The notes under the pieces are model-generated. The model saw nothing but the letters and a program-made list of their open reading frames with translations. It was not told where the DNA came from and searched no databases. The translations under genes were made by a program, and so were the position numbers. From the NCBI GenBank assembly GCA_964541895.1, contig CAZISM010000086.1, positions 1 to 23,649 of the forward strand: a DNA stretch of 23,649 nucleotides, written 5' to 3'. This DNA comes from CAZISM01 sp964541895 (GTDB lineage Bacteria; Zhuqueibacterota; Zhuqueibacteria; Residuimicrobiales; Residuimicrobiaceae). Below, piece by piece: positions 8,383-17,762 of this stretch (position 1 is its first letter; each line of letters starts with the position of its first letter).

Positions 8383-11249
8383 TTGCTTCCTGCTGTAGCT
8401 TTTTTAAGGACCATGGCCGCATGGGTGGCTTCGAACAGACACTCCCATTGCGTCAACAGGTCTGTGATTTGATCCGTCCGGCCTTCTGCGGCCGACTTTT
8501 CCACTTTTTGCGATAACCCTCGCAATGGCTCTGCGCACAGGGTGGCACTCATACCTTTCATGGTGTGGCCCTGGATGCGAACGGTTTCCAGGTCGCCGGC
8601 AGCGACAGCGTCGCGAGCTGCTTTCAGGTGATCGCGTGCAGCGCGGCCGAAATCTTCCACCAGCTCATCGTACAGCGCCGCATTGCCGCTGATGCGTCGC
8701 ATGATATCCGGATGGTCAAACAGCAGCACCTGTTTCTTTTCCTGTACCGGCGGGGTGGCGAGATACTGATTGATCAACTCCAGCAGCTCGGCCCGTTTGA
8801 ACGGTTTGGGCAGATAGTCGTCCATTCCGGCTGCAAGGCATTTCTCCTTGTACCCGGCGGTGGCAAAAGCGGTGATGGCGATGATGGGGACGTGGCGGTG
8901 GTCCTTTTTTTCCAGTTCGCGGATGCGCCTGGAAGCGCCATAGCCGTCCAGCTCCGGCATCTGCACATCCATGAGAATCAAATCAATGTTCTCTTCCTGA
9001 TACCGCGTTACCGCTTCCAGCCCGTTAGCCGCTTCGATGATTTTGTAGCCCAGCGGCCGCAGGTACTCTTTACTGATCTTGCGATTGACCAGATTGTCTT
9101 CCGCGATCAAGACCGTGAAGGTTTTGCCGTTTTGCTTCATGGCGGCGGCGGGCTTTGGTACTGTTGCTTTGGGTGCGGCTTCGCGGGCGCTCAGCAAGCC
9201 CTGCCGCAGCCGTTCCAGGGTAACCGGTTTGGTGATGCAGGAGGCGATGCCAATCTCCTGTGCCTTGATCATCACGTTGGGATCATCCGCCGAGCTGAGC
9301 ATCAGAATGGTCGGACGCTTGTTCAGGATGCCGCCGTGGAGAATTTTGTTCGCCAGTTGAATGCCGTCGATATGGGGCATGACATAATCGAGCACGAGCA
9401 ACTCAAAGGGACGATTCTCTTTTTCCGCCTGTTCCAGTATGTGACATACCTGTCTGGGATCCATGCAGGCCTCGACGATTTTGGCTTCCGACCTCAGCAT
9501 GCCTTCCAGAATGCGCAGATTGGTTTTATTGTCGTCCACCACCAGAATGCTTTTCAGGAAAAACCATGACGAAACCCCCGCCTCTCTGCCCTGATTCTCC
9601 GCGATCCGGAAGGGCAGGGTGACGAGGAAGGTGCTGCCCTGGCCGATTTTGCTTTCTACTGTTATCTGGCCGTTCATCATTTCTGCCAGACTGCGGGTGA
9701 TGGACAGACCGAGGCCGGTGCCGCTGAACTTTTTGTTAGTGGAATCACCCACCTGGCGAAAGCTTTCAAACACTGCTTCCAGCATGTCCTCACGGATGCC
9801 GATTCCGGTATCGCTTACGCTCATCTTGAGTGTGATCTGGTCGCTTTGCGCCGGCGCTGTCGGTTCGATCCGCACCAGGATTTCTCCCTTTTCCGTAAAC
9901 TTGATCGCATTGCTGAGAAGGTTCATCAATATCTGGCGAAAGCGCAGCGGATCGCCGATCAAACGCCTCGGCACGCTCTGGTCAATATCACAGAACAGTT
10001 CAAGCTTGTTTTCTTTCAACCGGCCGACAAGAATGTGCACCGCTTTGTCCACCAGCTCATATAGATCAAACGTCGAGTTTTCGATATGCAGTTTGCCGGC
10101 TTCGATTTTGGAAAAGTCGAGAATATCGTTGATGAGGTCGAGAAGATCGTTGGCAGAGTTTTGCGCTACCTCCAGGTAAGATCGCTGGGTGTGGGTGAGT
10201 TGCGTCATTTGCGCCAACTCGATGATGCCGAGAATGCCGTTCAACGGTGTGCGAATTTCGTGACTCATCTGGGCGAGAAACTGGCTTTTCGCCGTGTTGG
10301 CCACCACTGCTTCGTTTTTCGCCTTGATCAGCTCCTGTTCTGTCTTGTTGCGCTGGATCAATCCGGACAGGGTGGCGGCAAAGGAGAGCAGGATCGATCG
10401 CTCTGCTTCAGTCCATTCGCGCTCATATTTGCATTCATCAAAACCGATGAATCCCCAAAAGCCACTGTTATCGAAAACGGGGAGGATGAGGATAGAGAGA
10501 ATATCCTGCTGTGCGAGGAGCTGCTGCAAAGGCGCCGGCATGTTTTTAGCCAAGCCGTAAAACACAGAGTTTTTTGCCATGGCATCGTGCAGGGACACCA
10601 GCTCGCTGACGGGAAGATTCTGCAGATGCGGATTATCGATCTGCGGATTGGTGGTGCCCGAGTTCCACTCGAAACGTTGACTGGTCACCACTTCGCCGCG
10701 GCTGTTGACACTGTTCTCGAAAAGGTAAACACGGTCCACGTTGGCACTCATGCCCAGCAGCCGAAAGGCTTCCGGCAGCACCTGCCTGAAATCCGGCGCC
10801 TGCAGCAACAGATCGATGCCGCGAGCGACGCTGATCAACAGCTTTTCCTTGCGCAAAAGATCGTCGGCCATTTCCGTACGGATGACGGCGTCGTGATCGA
10901 TCGTTCGGTTTTCCGTGCTGAACAGGGATACCACCAGATCCGATTGTGAAAACGGAGACAGCCAGCGCGTAAAAGCGAGCATGGGGAGGTAGCGGCCGCT
11001 GCGGGACCGCAGCGTAATCAGGCATGGGCAGGCTTCCATATCCTGCAAACGGGCGAGAATGCGGTCTGACTCGGTTCCGGAGCAGAAAAACGACAGCGGC
11101 TGATCCTGCAACTCTTCTGCTGTAAATCCCAGCAACTGATAAAATGCCGGGTTGACATAGCTCAAACGGCCAAATCCGTCCAGGACAACCATGGGATTGG
11201 GGGCCAAATCGAACGAGAGCGGTTTGGAGCCGGAGGCGGCAGAGTTCAT
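8379..11249 (-). CDS. Soluble hybrid histidine kinase: PAS-GAF-HisKA-HATPase-REC-REC-HPt
   Basis: This 956-residue protein has no evident membrane segment or signal peptide. Domains in order are a PAS-like domain (about 15-125), GAF (about 135-305), HisKA with His330 in SHEIRTPLNG, an HATPase domain with DTGIGI and GTGLGLSI, a first receiver with Asp621 (VLDYVMPHIDG), a second receiver with Asp761 (LMDVQMPELDG), and a C-terminal HPt domain with His895 (IQGHTMKGM). Both receivers keep their acidic pocket and the switch lysine (ITKP, LPKP), so both look active. By family knowledge it would autophosphorylate and relay His-Asp-His to an outside receiver. The start at 11249 follows the preceding stop by one base, with AGGA upstream. 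It sits between glycosyltransferase genes. The nearest stand-alone receiver in the operon is the REC-PP2C protein at 17763-18884, an inferred target. Confidence 0.95.
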   Translation of the reverse strand: MNSAASGSKPLSFDLAPNPMVVLDGFGRLSYVNPAFYQLLGFTAEELQDQPLSFFCSGTESDRILARLQDMEACPCLITLRSRSGRYLPMLAFTRWLSPFSQSDLVVSLFSTENRTIDHDAVIRTEMADDLLRKEKLLISVARGIDLLLQAPDFRQVLPEAFRLLGMSANVDRVYLFENSVNSRGEVVTSQRFEWNSGTTNPQIDNPHLQNLPVSELVSLHDAMAKNSVFYGLAKNMPAPLQQLLAQQDILSILILPVFDNSGFWGFIGFDECKYEREWTEAERSILLSFAATLSGLIQRNKTEQELIKAKNEAVVANTAKSQFLAQMSHEIRTPLNGILGIIELAQMTQLTHTQRSYLEVAQNSANDLLDLINDILDFSKIEAGKLHIENSTFDLYELVDKAVHILVGRLKENKLELFCDIDQSVPRRLIGDPLRFRQILMNLLSNAIKFTEKGEILVRIEPTAPAQSDQITLKMSVSDTGIGIREDMLEAVFESFRQVGDSTNKKFSGTGLGLSITRSLAEMMNGQITVESKIGQGSTFLVTLPFRIAENQGREAGVSSWFFLKSILVVDDNKTNLRILEGMLRSEAKIVEACMDPRQVCHILEQAEKENRPFELLVLDYVMPHIDGIQLANKILHGGILNKRPTILMLSSADDPNVMIKAQEIGIASCITKPVTLERLRQGLLSAREAAPKATVPKPAAAMKQNGKTFTVLIAEDNLVNRKISKEYLRPLGYKIIEAANGLEAVTRYQEENIDLILMDVQMPELDGYGASRRIRELEKKDHRHVPIIAITAFATAGYKEKCLAAGMDDYLPKPFKRAELLELINQYLATPPVQEKKQVLLFDHPDIMRRISGNAALYDELVEDFGRAARDHLKAARDAVAAGDLETVRIQGHTMKGMSATLCAEPLRGLSQKVEKSAAEGRTDQITDLLTQWECLFEATHAAMVLKKATAGSK

Positions 11250-11250
11250 T

Positions 11251-12489
11251 TCAGTCCTTTTCTCCTAATTGGGTGATAGCTTGATGCAGCGATCGCACCA
11301 GATGGCGCCGGTCAAAATCGTGTACAAAGGCCGGAGATATCTCGTAACGAATTTGGCCGTTCTGCCAGCGTTCATAGCTTGAGTGCAGAGCCTGGCGAAT
11401 TTCCTCTGGCCGGCCGGATGTGATAACGTGCGATTCTTTGCTGTAGCCTCTGATCAGATCGGCGTTATCCCCTTCGGGCACGTCTGCGAGAATAGGAATG
11501 CCGGTGGCCAGATATTCAAAGGTTTTGGCGGCAATGGCAATGTGTGGAATCCCTTCGCCCTCAAACCCCTGTTTGAGATACAACAGCGAAGCTTCCTGCA
11601 TCTGTTCGAGCAGCTCGTGGCGCGGCACCGGTGCTATGGATTGTACGGTCACCAGCGGATTCCGGACCTGTGCCTGCAGCGGCGAACCGATCTGGCGGAA
11701 TTCCATGGGTACCTGGACGCCTTCGAGCGCTGCCAGCAGGTTATCCGGATTGCGGCGGCCGTAAAAGATGCCGGTATGGATGATGACAAAACGGGGCGAT
11801 CGTTCGGTTTTGGGCGTCAGGCTGTCATAGCCATTGGGAATTGTCACTATCTTCAGGTCTGGATAGGCGTTGTGGTACAAACGGGCCATGCCGGGGGTAT
11901 TGGCCACAAAAAGATCCACATGAGCCATGATCTGCGGCTCTTTTTTTGCGATCCGTTGCCAGTGCCGCTCCGCGTGTTCAATGTGGGGATTAAAACGCCA
12001 GCCGTCGCGAAAATCAAGGATAACCTTGACCTGCGGAAACGCGCGCTTGAGTGCAGGCACCAGCAAGGCGCTGCTAAAGGGCGAACAGGAGATAAAGAGG
12101 TGGCGGATATTTTCCCTGACGATCAATTCCCTGGCCTTGCGCAATAGCGCCGGCAGATAGGTCACCTGCAAGTCAGGGAAAAAGAGATGTTCGCGCAGGA
12201 GGTTATAAGGTTGGTCTTTGCCCAATAGCAGGCGATGGAATCGATTGCTGATGCCGCCGAAAAGATTGACCATTTGACCAACCTGCAGGCCGCGAACCCG
12301 GTGCACGGCCACGCCGGCCGGTCCGGCCGCCTTGTCGATTTTGATCCAGTCGGCGGCGTCCGGATTGGCGGTCGTCAGGACGATGGGTTCAACGCCCATT
12401 TCCTGCAGATGCTTTACCAGGGCCACATTGCGCACCGTTCCCACCTCCCGTACGGGCGGATAGTAATACATAATCATCAGGAGTTTCAT
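11251..12489 (-). CDS. GT4-like glycosyltransferase
   Basis: This protein is about 412 residues from the ATG at 12489, which forms an ATGA overlap with the preceding gene. A GTG at 12501 would add four residues. The N-terminus (MYYYPPVREVGTVR) matches GT4 enzymes of the WbuB-like type. LDFRDGWRF, FVANTPGMARL and IPNGYDSLT mark the domain boundary and linker, and AAKTFEYLATGIPIL corresponds to the C-terminal donor-binding segment with its conserved Glu. It ends one base before the hybrid kinase start. It probably adds one sugar to the lipid-linked intermediate. I found no feature that identifies the sugar. Confidence 0.88.
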   Translation of the reverse strand: MKLLMIMYYYPPVREVGTVRNVALVKHLQEMGVEPIVLTTANPDAADWIKIDKAAGPAGVAVHRVRGLQVGQMVNLFGGISNRFHRLLLGKDQPYNLLREHLFFPDLQVTYLPALLRKARELIVRENIRHLFISCSPFSSALLVPALKRAFPQVKVILDFRDGWRFNPHIEHAERHWQRIAKKEPQIMAHVDLFVANTPGMARLYHNAYPDLKIVTIPNGYDSLTPKTERSPRFVIIHTGIFYGRRNPDNLLAALEGVQVPMEFRQIGSPLQAQVRNPLVTVQSIAPVPRHELLEQMQEASLLYLKQGFEGEGIPHIAIAAKTFEYLATGIPILADVPEGDNADLIRGYSKESHVITSGRPEEIRQALHSSYERWQNGQIRYEISPAFVHDFDRRHLVRSLHQAITQLGEKD

Positions 12490-13457
12490 CGCACGCCCCA
12501 CCCTTTCATGGTTCGCAGCATGGCCAGGAGTGGTTTCGGAATAAGCGTAGCCGCTGCATAGGCCATATTGGAGCAGCCGCCATGCAGGCGCCAGGCCTGG
12601 AGATAAGCCTGCCGAGCCGGGCGCATCCGGCCCTGCTCAAAATAGAGATATGCCAGATCCTGGCGAATGTCCAACAGTTGGGCGTTCACCTGCTGCCTGG
12701 TCGCCGCGCCCGCGTCCACCATATGACGTTCCAGCAGCCGGATCAGGTTAATCGCCCGCTTTTCGCTGTTGCGTGTTATCGAGTGCGGATTGTAGCGATA
12801 GCGGGTCAGCGGCTCATCGATAAAGCCCAGTTTGAATCGTTTGCTGATGCGCAGCCAGAGCTCGCGATCCTGCGCCGAAGGCATGGTGATGTCAAAGGCG
12901 CCGACCTGGGCCACGCAGGTCTTGCGTATCATGACGGTGGAGGTGCCGATATAATTTCGCTGCAGCAGCGGTTCGAACATGGGGTGGGAAAAAACAAACG
13001 AACGTTCCGCCATCTCCTGTCTGGGAAATTCGTGCAGTTGCGGCGCCAGGGAAAAAGCAAGCACCGGTGGCTGCTGCGGTTCCCGTTCGAAATAAAAATC
13101 GTGAAAGCTCAATCCCAGCTCTGGATCGGCCGCCATCAGAGCGGCCTGTTTGGCCAGTTTGCCGGGCAGCCAGGTATCGTCGCTGTCCAGGAAGGCGATC
13201 CATTCGCCCGTGGCCAATTCCAGGCCTTTGTTGCGTGCGGCTCCCGGGCCGGCGTTGCTCTGGCGGATATAGCGGATCTTGTCGCCGAAACGGGCGACTA
13301 CAGCGGCGGTGTCATCGGTGCTGCCGTCATCCACCACCAGAATTTCCAGCGGTTGATAGTTTTGCGCCAGCACGGATAAAAGCGCTTCTTCGATAAAGTC
13401 GGCGGCATTGAACGCCGGCATAATGACGCTCACCAGCGGCGGTGTGGATGCGGTCAT
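12486..13457 (-). CDS. GT2-family glycosyltransferase (soluble or peripheral)
   Basis: This 323-residue protein has the GT-A fold motifs of family GT2: VSVIMPAFNAADFIEEALLS near the N-terminus, VVDDGSTDDT (Asp43-Asp44), NAGPGAARNKGLE (about 68-80) and FLDSDDTWLP with the metal-binding DxD at about 91-94. A basic C-terminal region follows and I see no clear membrane helices, so it is likely an inverting, non-processive transferase at the inner membrane face. It overlaps both neighbours as ATGA (flippase upstream, GT4 downstream), which places it in the repeat-unit assembly set. Substrate unknown. Confidence 0.93.
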   Translation of the reverse strand: MTASTPPLVSVIMPAFNAADFIEEALLSVLAQNYQPLEILVVDDGSTDDTAAVVARFGDKIRYIRQSNAGPGAARNKGLELATGEWIAFLDSDDTWLPGKLAKQAALMAADPELGLSFHDFYFEREPQQPPVLAFSLAPQLHEFPRQEMAERSFVFSHPMFEPLLQRNYIGTSTVMIRKTCVAQVGAFDITMPSAQDRELWLRISKRFKLGFIDEPLTRYRYNPHSITRNSEKRAINLIRLLERHMVDAGAATRQQVNAQLLDIRQDLAYLYFEQGRMRPARQAYLQAWRLHGGCSNMAYAAATLIPKPLLAMLRTMKGWGVR

Positions 13458-14932
13458 GCCTGAGCCCTTTTTTTGTTCAGATATTTTTCAGCCATGCCCC
13501 AGACGGCTTGAAACCGGGATGGAAACAGCAACCGCATCAACCCGGGGTACAAGATCATGCCGAGCACGATGTCGAGTCCAAGCTGTACGGCCTCATAACC
13601 GATGTGATCCTGGAGCAGATAATGGAACAGGCGGATGCCGCCCAACATGAAAAGGCCGACGATCGCGGCCGGCCGAATATCTAGGTAGAAATCACGCCAG
13701 CCCAGGTGGATGCTGGACTGTGCAATGCGGATGAACAGGAATCCCATAGAGCCGAGCACGCCGGCCATACCCCAGGCCACGCCGACGATGCCGTAGCGGG
13801 CGCCGATGACGATGGCGGTCAGCAACAGCGGCAGTTGCACCAGATTAAAGTAAAATTCAATTTTCGGTTTACCCAAGGCCATCAGAACCCCACCGCCAGG
13901 GGAAGCGATGGTACGAATCAGCATAAAGCCGATGATGATTTTCAGCGGCAAAATCCCTTCCTGCCATTTGCTGCCGTAAATCTGTATCACCAGCTGTTCG
14001 GCCACGGCAAACATGCCCAGCATGATCGGGAAAGCCAGCATGCTTACCGATCGGATGATCTGACGATAGATGCGGCGCAGTTCTTGCGGCGCCTCCTGCA
14101 ATTTGGCAAAGGCGGGAAAAGAGATCTTGTTGATGACCCAGACAATGTTTTCGATCGGCCAATTGGCCAGGTTGTAGGCAAAGGTATAGATGCCCAGCGG
14201 CGCAGAGCCCATGACTTTGCCGATGACAAAGTAATCGCCGTTGATGTTTATGTAGCGCAGCAGGGTGGTGGCAAACACGTGTTTGCCGAAATGAAAAATG
14301 CGTGACCACTGTTTACGACCCAGATCCAGCTGTGGCCGAAAGGTGGAGGCGCGCCACAACATAAAGGTGCGAATGGGAATGATGAAAATGCTCGGCACCA
14401 CCAGGCTCCAGGCGGCAAAACCGGTAAAGGCCAGGATCAACGCCAAAATGCGTTCGCTAAATCCGGTGACGATCTCAACATGGGCCAGCTCTTTAAAGGC
14501 CATTTTTTTGGTGAGCAGGACCGATTGCACTGTGGCAAAGCCGTTGAGCATAAAGCTGAGCCCTTGCACACGCAGGATCGGCACCACCAGGTCGTTGTCG
14601 TAAAAGCGGCCGACCAGGGGCGCAACCAAAAAAGTCAACAGCGTGAGACCGCCGCCGATGAACAGGTTCAACCAGAACGAAGCGTTGGCCTGTTCCTCTA
14701 TATGATCTTTGGCCTGGATCAGGGAGGCGCTGACGCCGAGATCGGCAAAAAGGCTGGCCAGACTCCAGACCACCATGCCCAGGGCTACGACGCCGAAATC
14801 CGAGGGCGACAGCACCCGTGCCAGCACGATCGTGGTGCCAAAGAGAATAAAGCGGGTGGCAAAGCGGCTGATGGTGGACCATAGCGCGCCCCGGCGCAGT
14901 TCTTCGCCTACCTGGCTGGTATGTTCTGTCAT
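13454..14932 (-). CDS. wzx: Wzx-type polysaccharide flippase (MOP superfamily)
   Basis: This 492-residue, highly hydrophobic protein has roughly 12 to 14 membrane helices judged by eye. The N-terminus (GALWSTISRFATRF, then ARVLSPSDFGVVALG) is the hallmark of the polysaccharide transporter branch related to WzxC. It would flip the undecaprenyl-linked repeat unit from the cytoplasmic to the periplasmic side. It is preceded by a strong AGGAG five bases from the ATG, after the largest gap in the operon (38 bases). The next gene starts in its stop codon (ATGA). The family call is firm; the transported glycan is not known. Confidence 0.93.
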   Translation of the reverse strand: MTEHTSQVGEELRRGALWSTISRFATRFILFGTTIVLARVLSPSDFGVVALGMVVWSLASLFADLGVSASLIQAKDHIEEQANASFWLNLFIGGGLTLLTFLVAPLVGRFYDNDLVVPILRVQGLSFMLNGFATVQSVLLTKKMAFKELAHVEIVTGFSERILALILAFTGFAAWSLVVPSIFIIPIRTFMLWRASTFRPQLDLGRKQWSRIFHFGKHVFATTLLRYININGDYFVIGKVMGSAPLGIYTFAYNLANWPIENIVWVINKISFPAFAKLQEAPQELRRIYRQIIRSVSMLAFPIMLGMFAVAEQLVIQIYGSKWQEGILPLKIIIGFMLIRTIASPGGGVLMALGKPKIEFYFNLVQLPLLLTAIVIGARYGIVGVAWGMAGVLGSMGFLFIRIAQSSIHLGWRDFYLDIRPAAIVGLFMLGGIRLFHYLLQDHIGYEAVQLGLDIVLGMILYPGLMRLLFPSRFQAVWGMAEKYLNKKRAQA

Positions 14933-14970
14933 TGAGCTCCTGTCCGATTATGCGGAGGTGAATGGATCGA

Positions 14971-16173
14971 TTAATTGGAATCCAGCAGCCGGGCCAGCCG
15001 GGCGGTCTCCTGGCGGATGCTGAATTCCGTTTCAATAATGCGCCGACCGCTTTTACCCATCGCCCGGCGTTCTTCTTCGCTGAGCTGGTACACCTTGAGC
15101 AACGCTTCGGCCAGGGCCGCCGGCTGGTGGGGTGGTACCAGGAGACCGGCACCGTCCTTGACCATTTCCGGAATAGCCACTTCTGTTGTGGCCACTACCG
15201 GCATCTCCATGGCCATAGCCTCTTTGATGGAAACCGGCATGGAATCACGATCGCCGTCCCTGGCCACGACACAGGGCAGACAAAAGACATCGGCTTGCCA
15301 TAACGCCTGTCGCACCTGATCCGGCGCAAGAGCGCCCTCCAGCCGGCAGCTGTCCGTAATCTGCAGGGCCTGGATTTGCGCCTGCAGGGAGGACCGCAGC
15401 TGCCCTTCGCCGATGATGCGCAACATAACGTTGAGGCCTTGCCGGCGCAGCAACGAGACCGCGTCGATCAAATCCGGCAGCCCTTTTTTCTCTTCCAGGC
15501 GCGCGACCGACAGAATCTTATAGACATCGTTCTTTTGCCTGGTAAGGGACAGGGCCGTAAACTGGCCGGGATCCACCCCCATGATGATTTTCTGGTATTT
15601 GTCCCGGCTGATGTCAGGATATTCACGTCGCAAAAAATCGATGGTATAATCCGCGGTTACCATGACGTGTTTGGCATAGCGCATTTTTTCCGCCAGCAAG
15701 CGGCGATTGCAAAAGACATCGCGGCCATGGCCGATGAAGCTGTAAGGAATGCCGCTGATGAGGTGGCAGAGCATGGCCAGTTCGGCGGCTTTGTTGGCAA
15801 AATGGGCATGAATATGCTGAATACCGATGTTGCGCAAGCGGCGGACCAGGACAAGACTATAGCTCCACAGATAAAGCGCTTCGGTGTCACCCCAGCGCTG
15901 CACCAGGCGACGGCTGCGCCAGACCGCCAGCGGATGGCGGCAGAGGGCGGCCAGCAGAGCCCGCAGTTTGGTCGACCGCGCATAATCGTCCGGCAAATAT
16001 TCGGTTTTTGCCGCCAGGTCGGCGATATCCGTAAAAGGGACCGGCCCTTTCGGCCGCATGACCGAAAAGATGTGCAGCTGCAGAGGGTGTTCCCGCATAG
16101 CGACGAGCTCGTTTTTAATAAACGTCTCTGAATAGTGCGGAAAAATATCGAGCAAGTAGGCGATTTTTTTCAT
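14971..16173 (-). CDS. GT4-family glycosyltransferase (WcaL/exopolysaccharide type)
   Basis: This 400-residue protein starts MKKIAYLLDIFPHYSETFI, typical of the exopolysaccharide GT4 group that includes colanic acid WcaL. Further markers are HIHAHFANKAAELA and FIGHGRDVF in the N-terminal domain, and ILSVARLEEKKGLPDL with RDSMPVSIKEAMAMEMPVV in the donor domain. The loop usually reads DGDRDGIP in relatives I know; here it is DGDRDSMP. AGAGGA lies about nine bases before the ATG, and the gap from the previous gene is 12 bases. It probably extends the repeat unit. Sugar and linkage cannot be assigned. Confidence 0.92.
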   Translation of the reverse strand: MKKIAYLLDIFPHYSETFIKNELVAMREHPLQLHIFSVMRPKGPVPFTDIADLAAKTEYLPDDYARSTKLRALLAALCRHPLAVWRSRRLVQRWGDTEALYLWSYSLVLVRRLRNIGIQHIHAHFANKAAELAMLCHLISGIPYSFIGHGRDVFCNRRLLAEKMRYAKHVMVTADYTIDFLRREYPDISRDKYQKIIMGVDPGQFTALSLTRQKNDVYKILSVARLEEKKGLPDLIDAVSLLRRQGLNVMLRIIGEGQLRSSLQAQIQALQITDSCRLEGALAPDQVRQALWQADVFCLPCVVARDGDRDSMPVSIKEAMAMEMPVVATTEVAIPEMVKDGAGLLVPPHQPAALAEALLKVYQLSEEERRAMGKSGRRIIETEFSIRQETARLARLLDSN

Positions 16174-16185
16174 CGATCAGTTCCT

Positions 16186-17418
16186 CTATTCGGAGAACGA
16201 CGGTGTCGTGACCTGCGCTCGCCGGCGCCGGGATGCCAGCGCGTCGTACAGCGCGGCCAGTCGATCCGCCATGGAAGCCCAGCTGTATTTTTCCTCCACC
16301 CGGATTCTGGCGTTGTTACTCAGACGGGTCTGAAGGTCCTGACGAGACAGCAGCTCTATGGTTTTTTCCGCAAACAGGCCCGGTTCATCCGCGATCAGGA
16401 GATGTTCGTCATCCTGCACATCAAGGCCTTCGCAGCCGATGGTTGTGGAGAGGACCGGCACACCGGCGCTCATGGCTTCCAGGATTTTCAGCCGCGAGCC
16501 GCCGCCGATGCGCAGCGGCACCACCAGCGCGGTCGCTCCGGCATAATAGGGGCGAACGTCGTCCACCGTGCCGGTGACGTGAATGCCGGCTATCTGCCCC
16601 AGCCTCCGGACCTTGTCGGATGGACGTCGCCCGACGATGGTAAAGAGGGCTTGCGGATAGCGGCTGCGGATCTGTTGAAAAATATGTTCCGCAAAGTAGA
16701 GCACGGCATCTTCGTTGGGCAGCCAGTCCATGGAGCCGGTGTAGACGAGATGGGGTGTGTTTTGCGCATGAGGCGCAAAGGCAAAGTACTCGAGATCCAC
16801 TCCGTTTTCCACCACGGTGACGTTCTGGTCCGGACAAGCGGCCAGCACTTGCTCGCGGTCCTGATCGCTGACAGTCACCACATGGTCCGCTTGCCGCCAC
16901 AGAGCGGTTTCGAACCGTTCCATGCGTCGATACTGATCGTGCAGGAATTGTTTTAGCACAGGATGGGCCGCTTTTTCATAGAACCGCAGGGCGATCTGGC
17001 TCTCGATGTTGTGCTCATGGATGACGCGCGCTGCATAGGCGAGCGGCGGCGCCGTGACCGCGAGATGGGGCTGATCGACGTGCACGGCGGCAAAGGAGAC
17101 CTTTTGCGAGTGACGCCGCACCTGCGCCATGGCTGCGGCATGCACGTATTTGCCGACGCTGAAGGGCAAACCGCGCCTCAGCGATTTCATCAGGGCGAGG
17201 GCGTTCGCTCTGGGGCCCCTGGTATGGCCGTCCAGCAGCACCACCTCAGCGGTGATCCGGCGTACGGCGGCCAGGGCGTCATCGTCGCCGGGCCGGCCAA
17301 AGCAGGCCAGGGTGACCTCATGGCGGCGACCCAGATGGCGCAACAGCTGATAGGTGCGAATCTTGGCGCCCGTATCCAGCGGATAGGGAATTTGACTGTG
17401 CAGGAAGAGTATTCGCAT
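16186..17418 (-). CDS. GT4-like glycosyltransferase (similar in style to exosortase-associated Stp1 transferases)
   Basis: From the ATG at 17418 the product is 410 residues and begins MRILFLHSQIPYPLDTGAKI. The middle contains HEHNIESQIALRFYE, VSDQDREQV and VVENGVDLEYF. The donor domain has YTGSMDWLPNEDAV, FTIVGRRPSDKV, DDVRPYYAGA and PLRIGGGSRLKILEAMSAGVPVL. These resemble the sugar transferases often found near exosortase/EPS loci; this is recognition from memory, not a search. A longer start at 17490 is unlikely because it would run 65 bases into the STAS gene with an atypical peptide. The gap to the STAS stop is seven bases and the ribosome site is weak, so coupling to that gene is likely. 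Confidence 0.88.
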   Translation of the reverse strand: MRILFLHSQIPYPLDTGAKIRTYQLLRHLGRRHEVTLACFGRPGDDDALAAVRRITAEVVLLDGHTRGPRANALALMKSLRRGLPFSVGKYVHAAAMAQVRRHSQKVSFAAVHVDQPHLAVTAPPLAYAARVIHEHNIESQIALRFYEKAAHPVLKQFLHDQYRRMERFETALWRQADHVVTVSDQDREQVLAACPDQNVTVVENGVDLEYFAFAPHAQNTPHLVYTGSMDWLPNEDAVLYFAEHIFQQIRSRYPQALFTIVGRRPSDKVRRLGQIAGIHVTGTVDDVRPYYAGATALVVPLRIGGGSRLKILEAMSAGVPVLSTTIGCEGLDVQDDEHLLIADEPGLFAEKTIELLSRQDLQTRLSNNARIRVEEKYSWASMADRLAALYDALASRRRRAQVTTPSFSE

Positions 17419-17425
17419 ATCATGC

Positions 17426-17752
17426 TCAGGCCAAGGCCTGCTCCAGATCCTCGAACACTTCCATGCTGCGGTCGATGCGCAACAGCTCAAAGAGTCTTTT
17501 GACGCCGCCGCGCAGCCGCAGCAAGCGCACGTCGCCCTTTTTCATGCGCATGCGTTTCAGCAAAGAGACGATGGCCCCGATGCCGGAGCTGTCGATCTCG
17601 GTCAAATGTTCTACATCCAGAACGACGATGGGAATATCGCTCTTGATGATGTTCTCCATCTCTTCCTTGAGCTGCGCCACATTAGAGGCATTCAGCACGC
17701 CTTCCAGGCGCCACACATGTCGATCGTTATGTTCCGATTTCAGGATGTGCAT
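17426..17752 (-). CDS. STAS-domain anti-sigma-factor antagonist (RsbV/SpoIIAA-like)
   Basis: This 108-residue single-domain STAS protein carries the phosphorylation motif EIDSSGIGAIV, with Ser55/Ser56 as the expected phosphosite. In the family, the unphosphorylated form binds the RsbW-type kinase and releases its partner; the kinase phosphorylates the Ser and a PP2C phosphatase removes it. Both enzymes are encoded immediately upstream (17763-18884 and 18877-19296), so a complete switch is present. A strong AGGAG lies before the ATG at 17752, and only ten bases separate it from the phosphatase stop. It is followed by a glycosyltransferase rather than a sigma factor. Its true target could be a biosynthetic enzyme, as in SypA-like systems; that is inference. 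Confidence 0.93.
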   Translation of the reverse strand: MHILKSEHNDRHVWRLEGVLNASNVAQLKEEMENIIKSDIPIVVLDVEHLTEIDSSGIGAIVSLLKRMRMKKGDVRLLRLRGGVKRLFELLRIDRSMEVFEDLEQALA

Positions 17753-17762
17753 GGGTACTCTC

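Noticed and set aside
8565..9569. Plus-strand open frame of 334 codons opposite the soluble hybrid kinase
   Set aside because: It mirrors the receiver and HPt domains on the other strand, with no family motif of its own.
17419..17490. Earlier start at 17490 for the glycosyltransferase after the STAS gene
   Set aside because: The extra 24 residues lie within the STAS coding sequence and do not fit the family; MRILFLHS at 17418 is a standard GT4 start.
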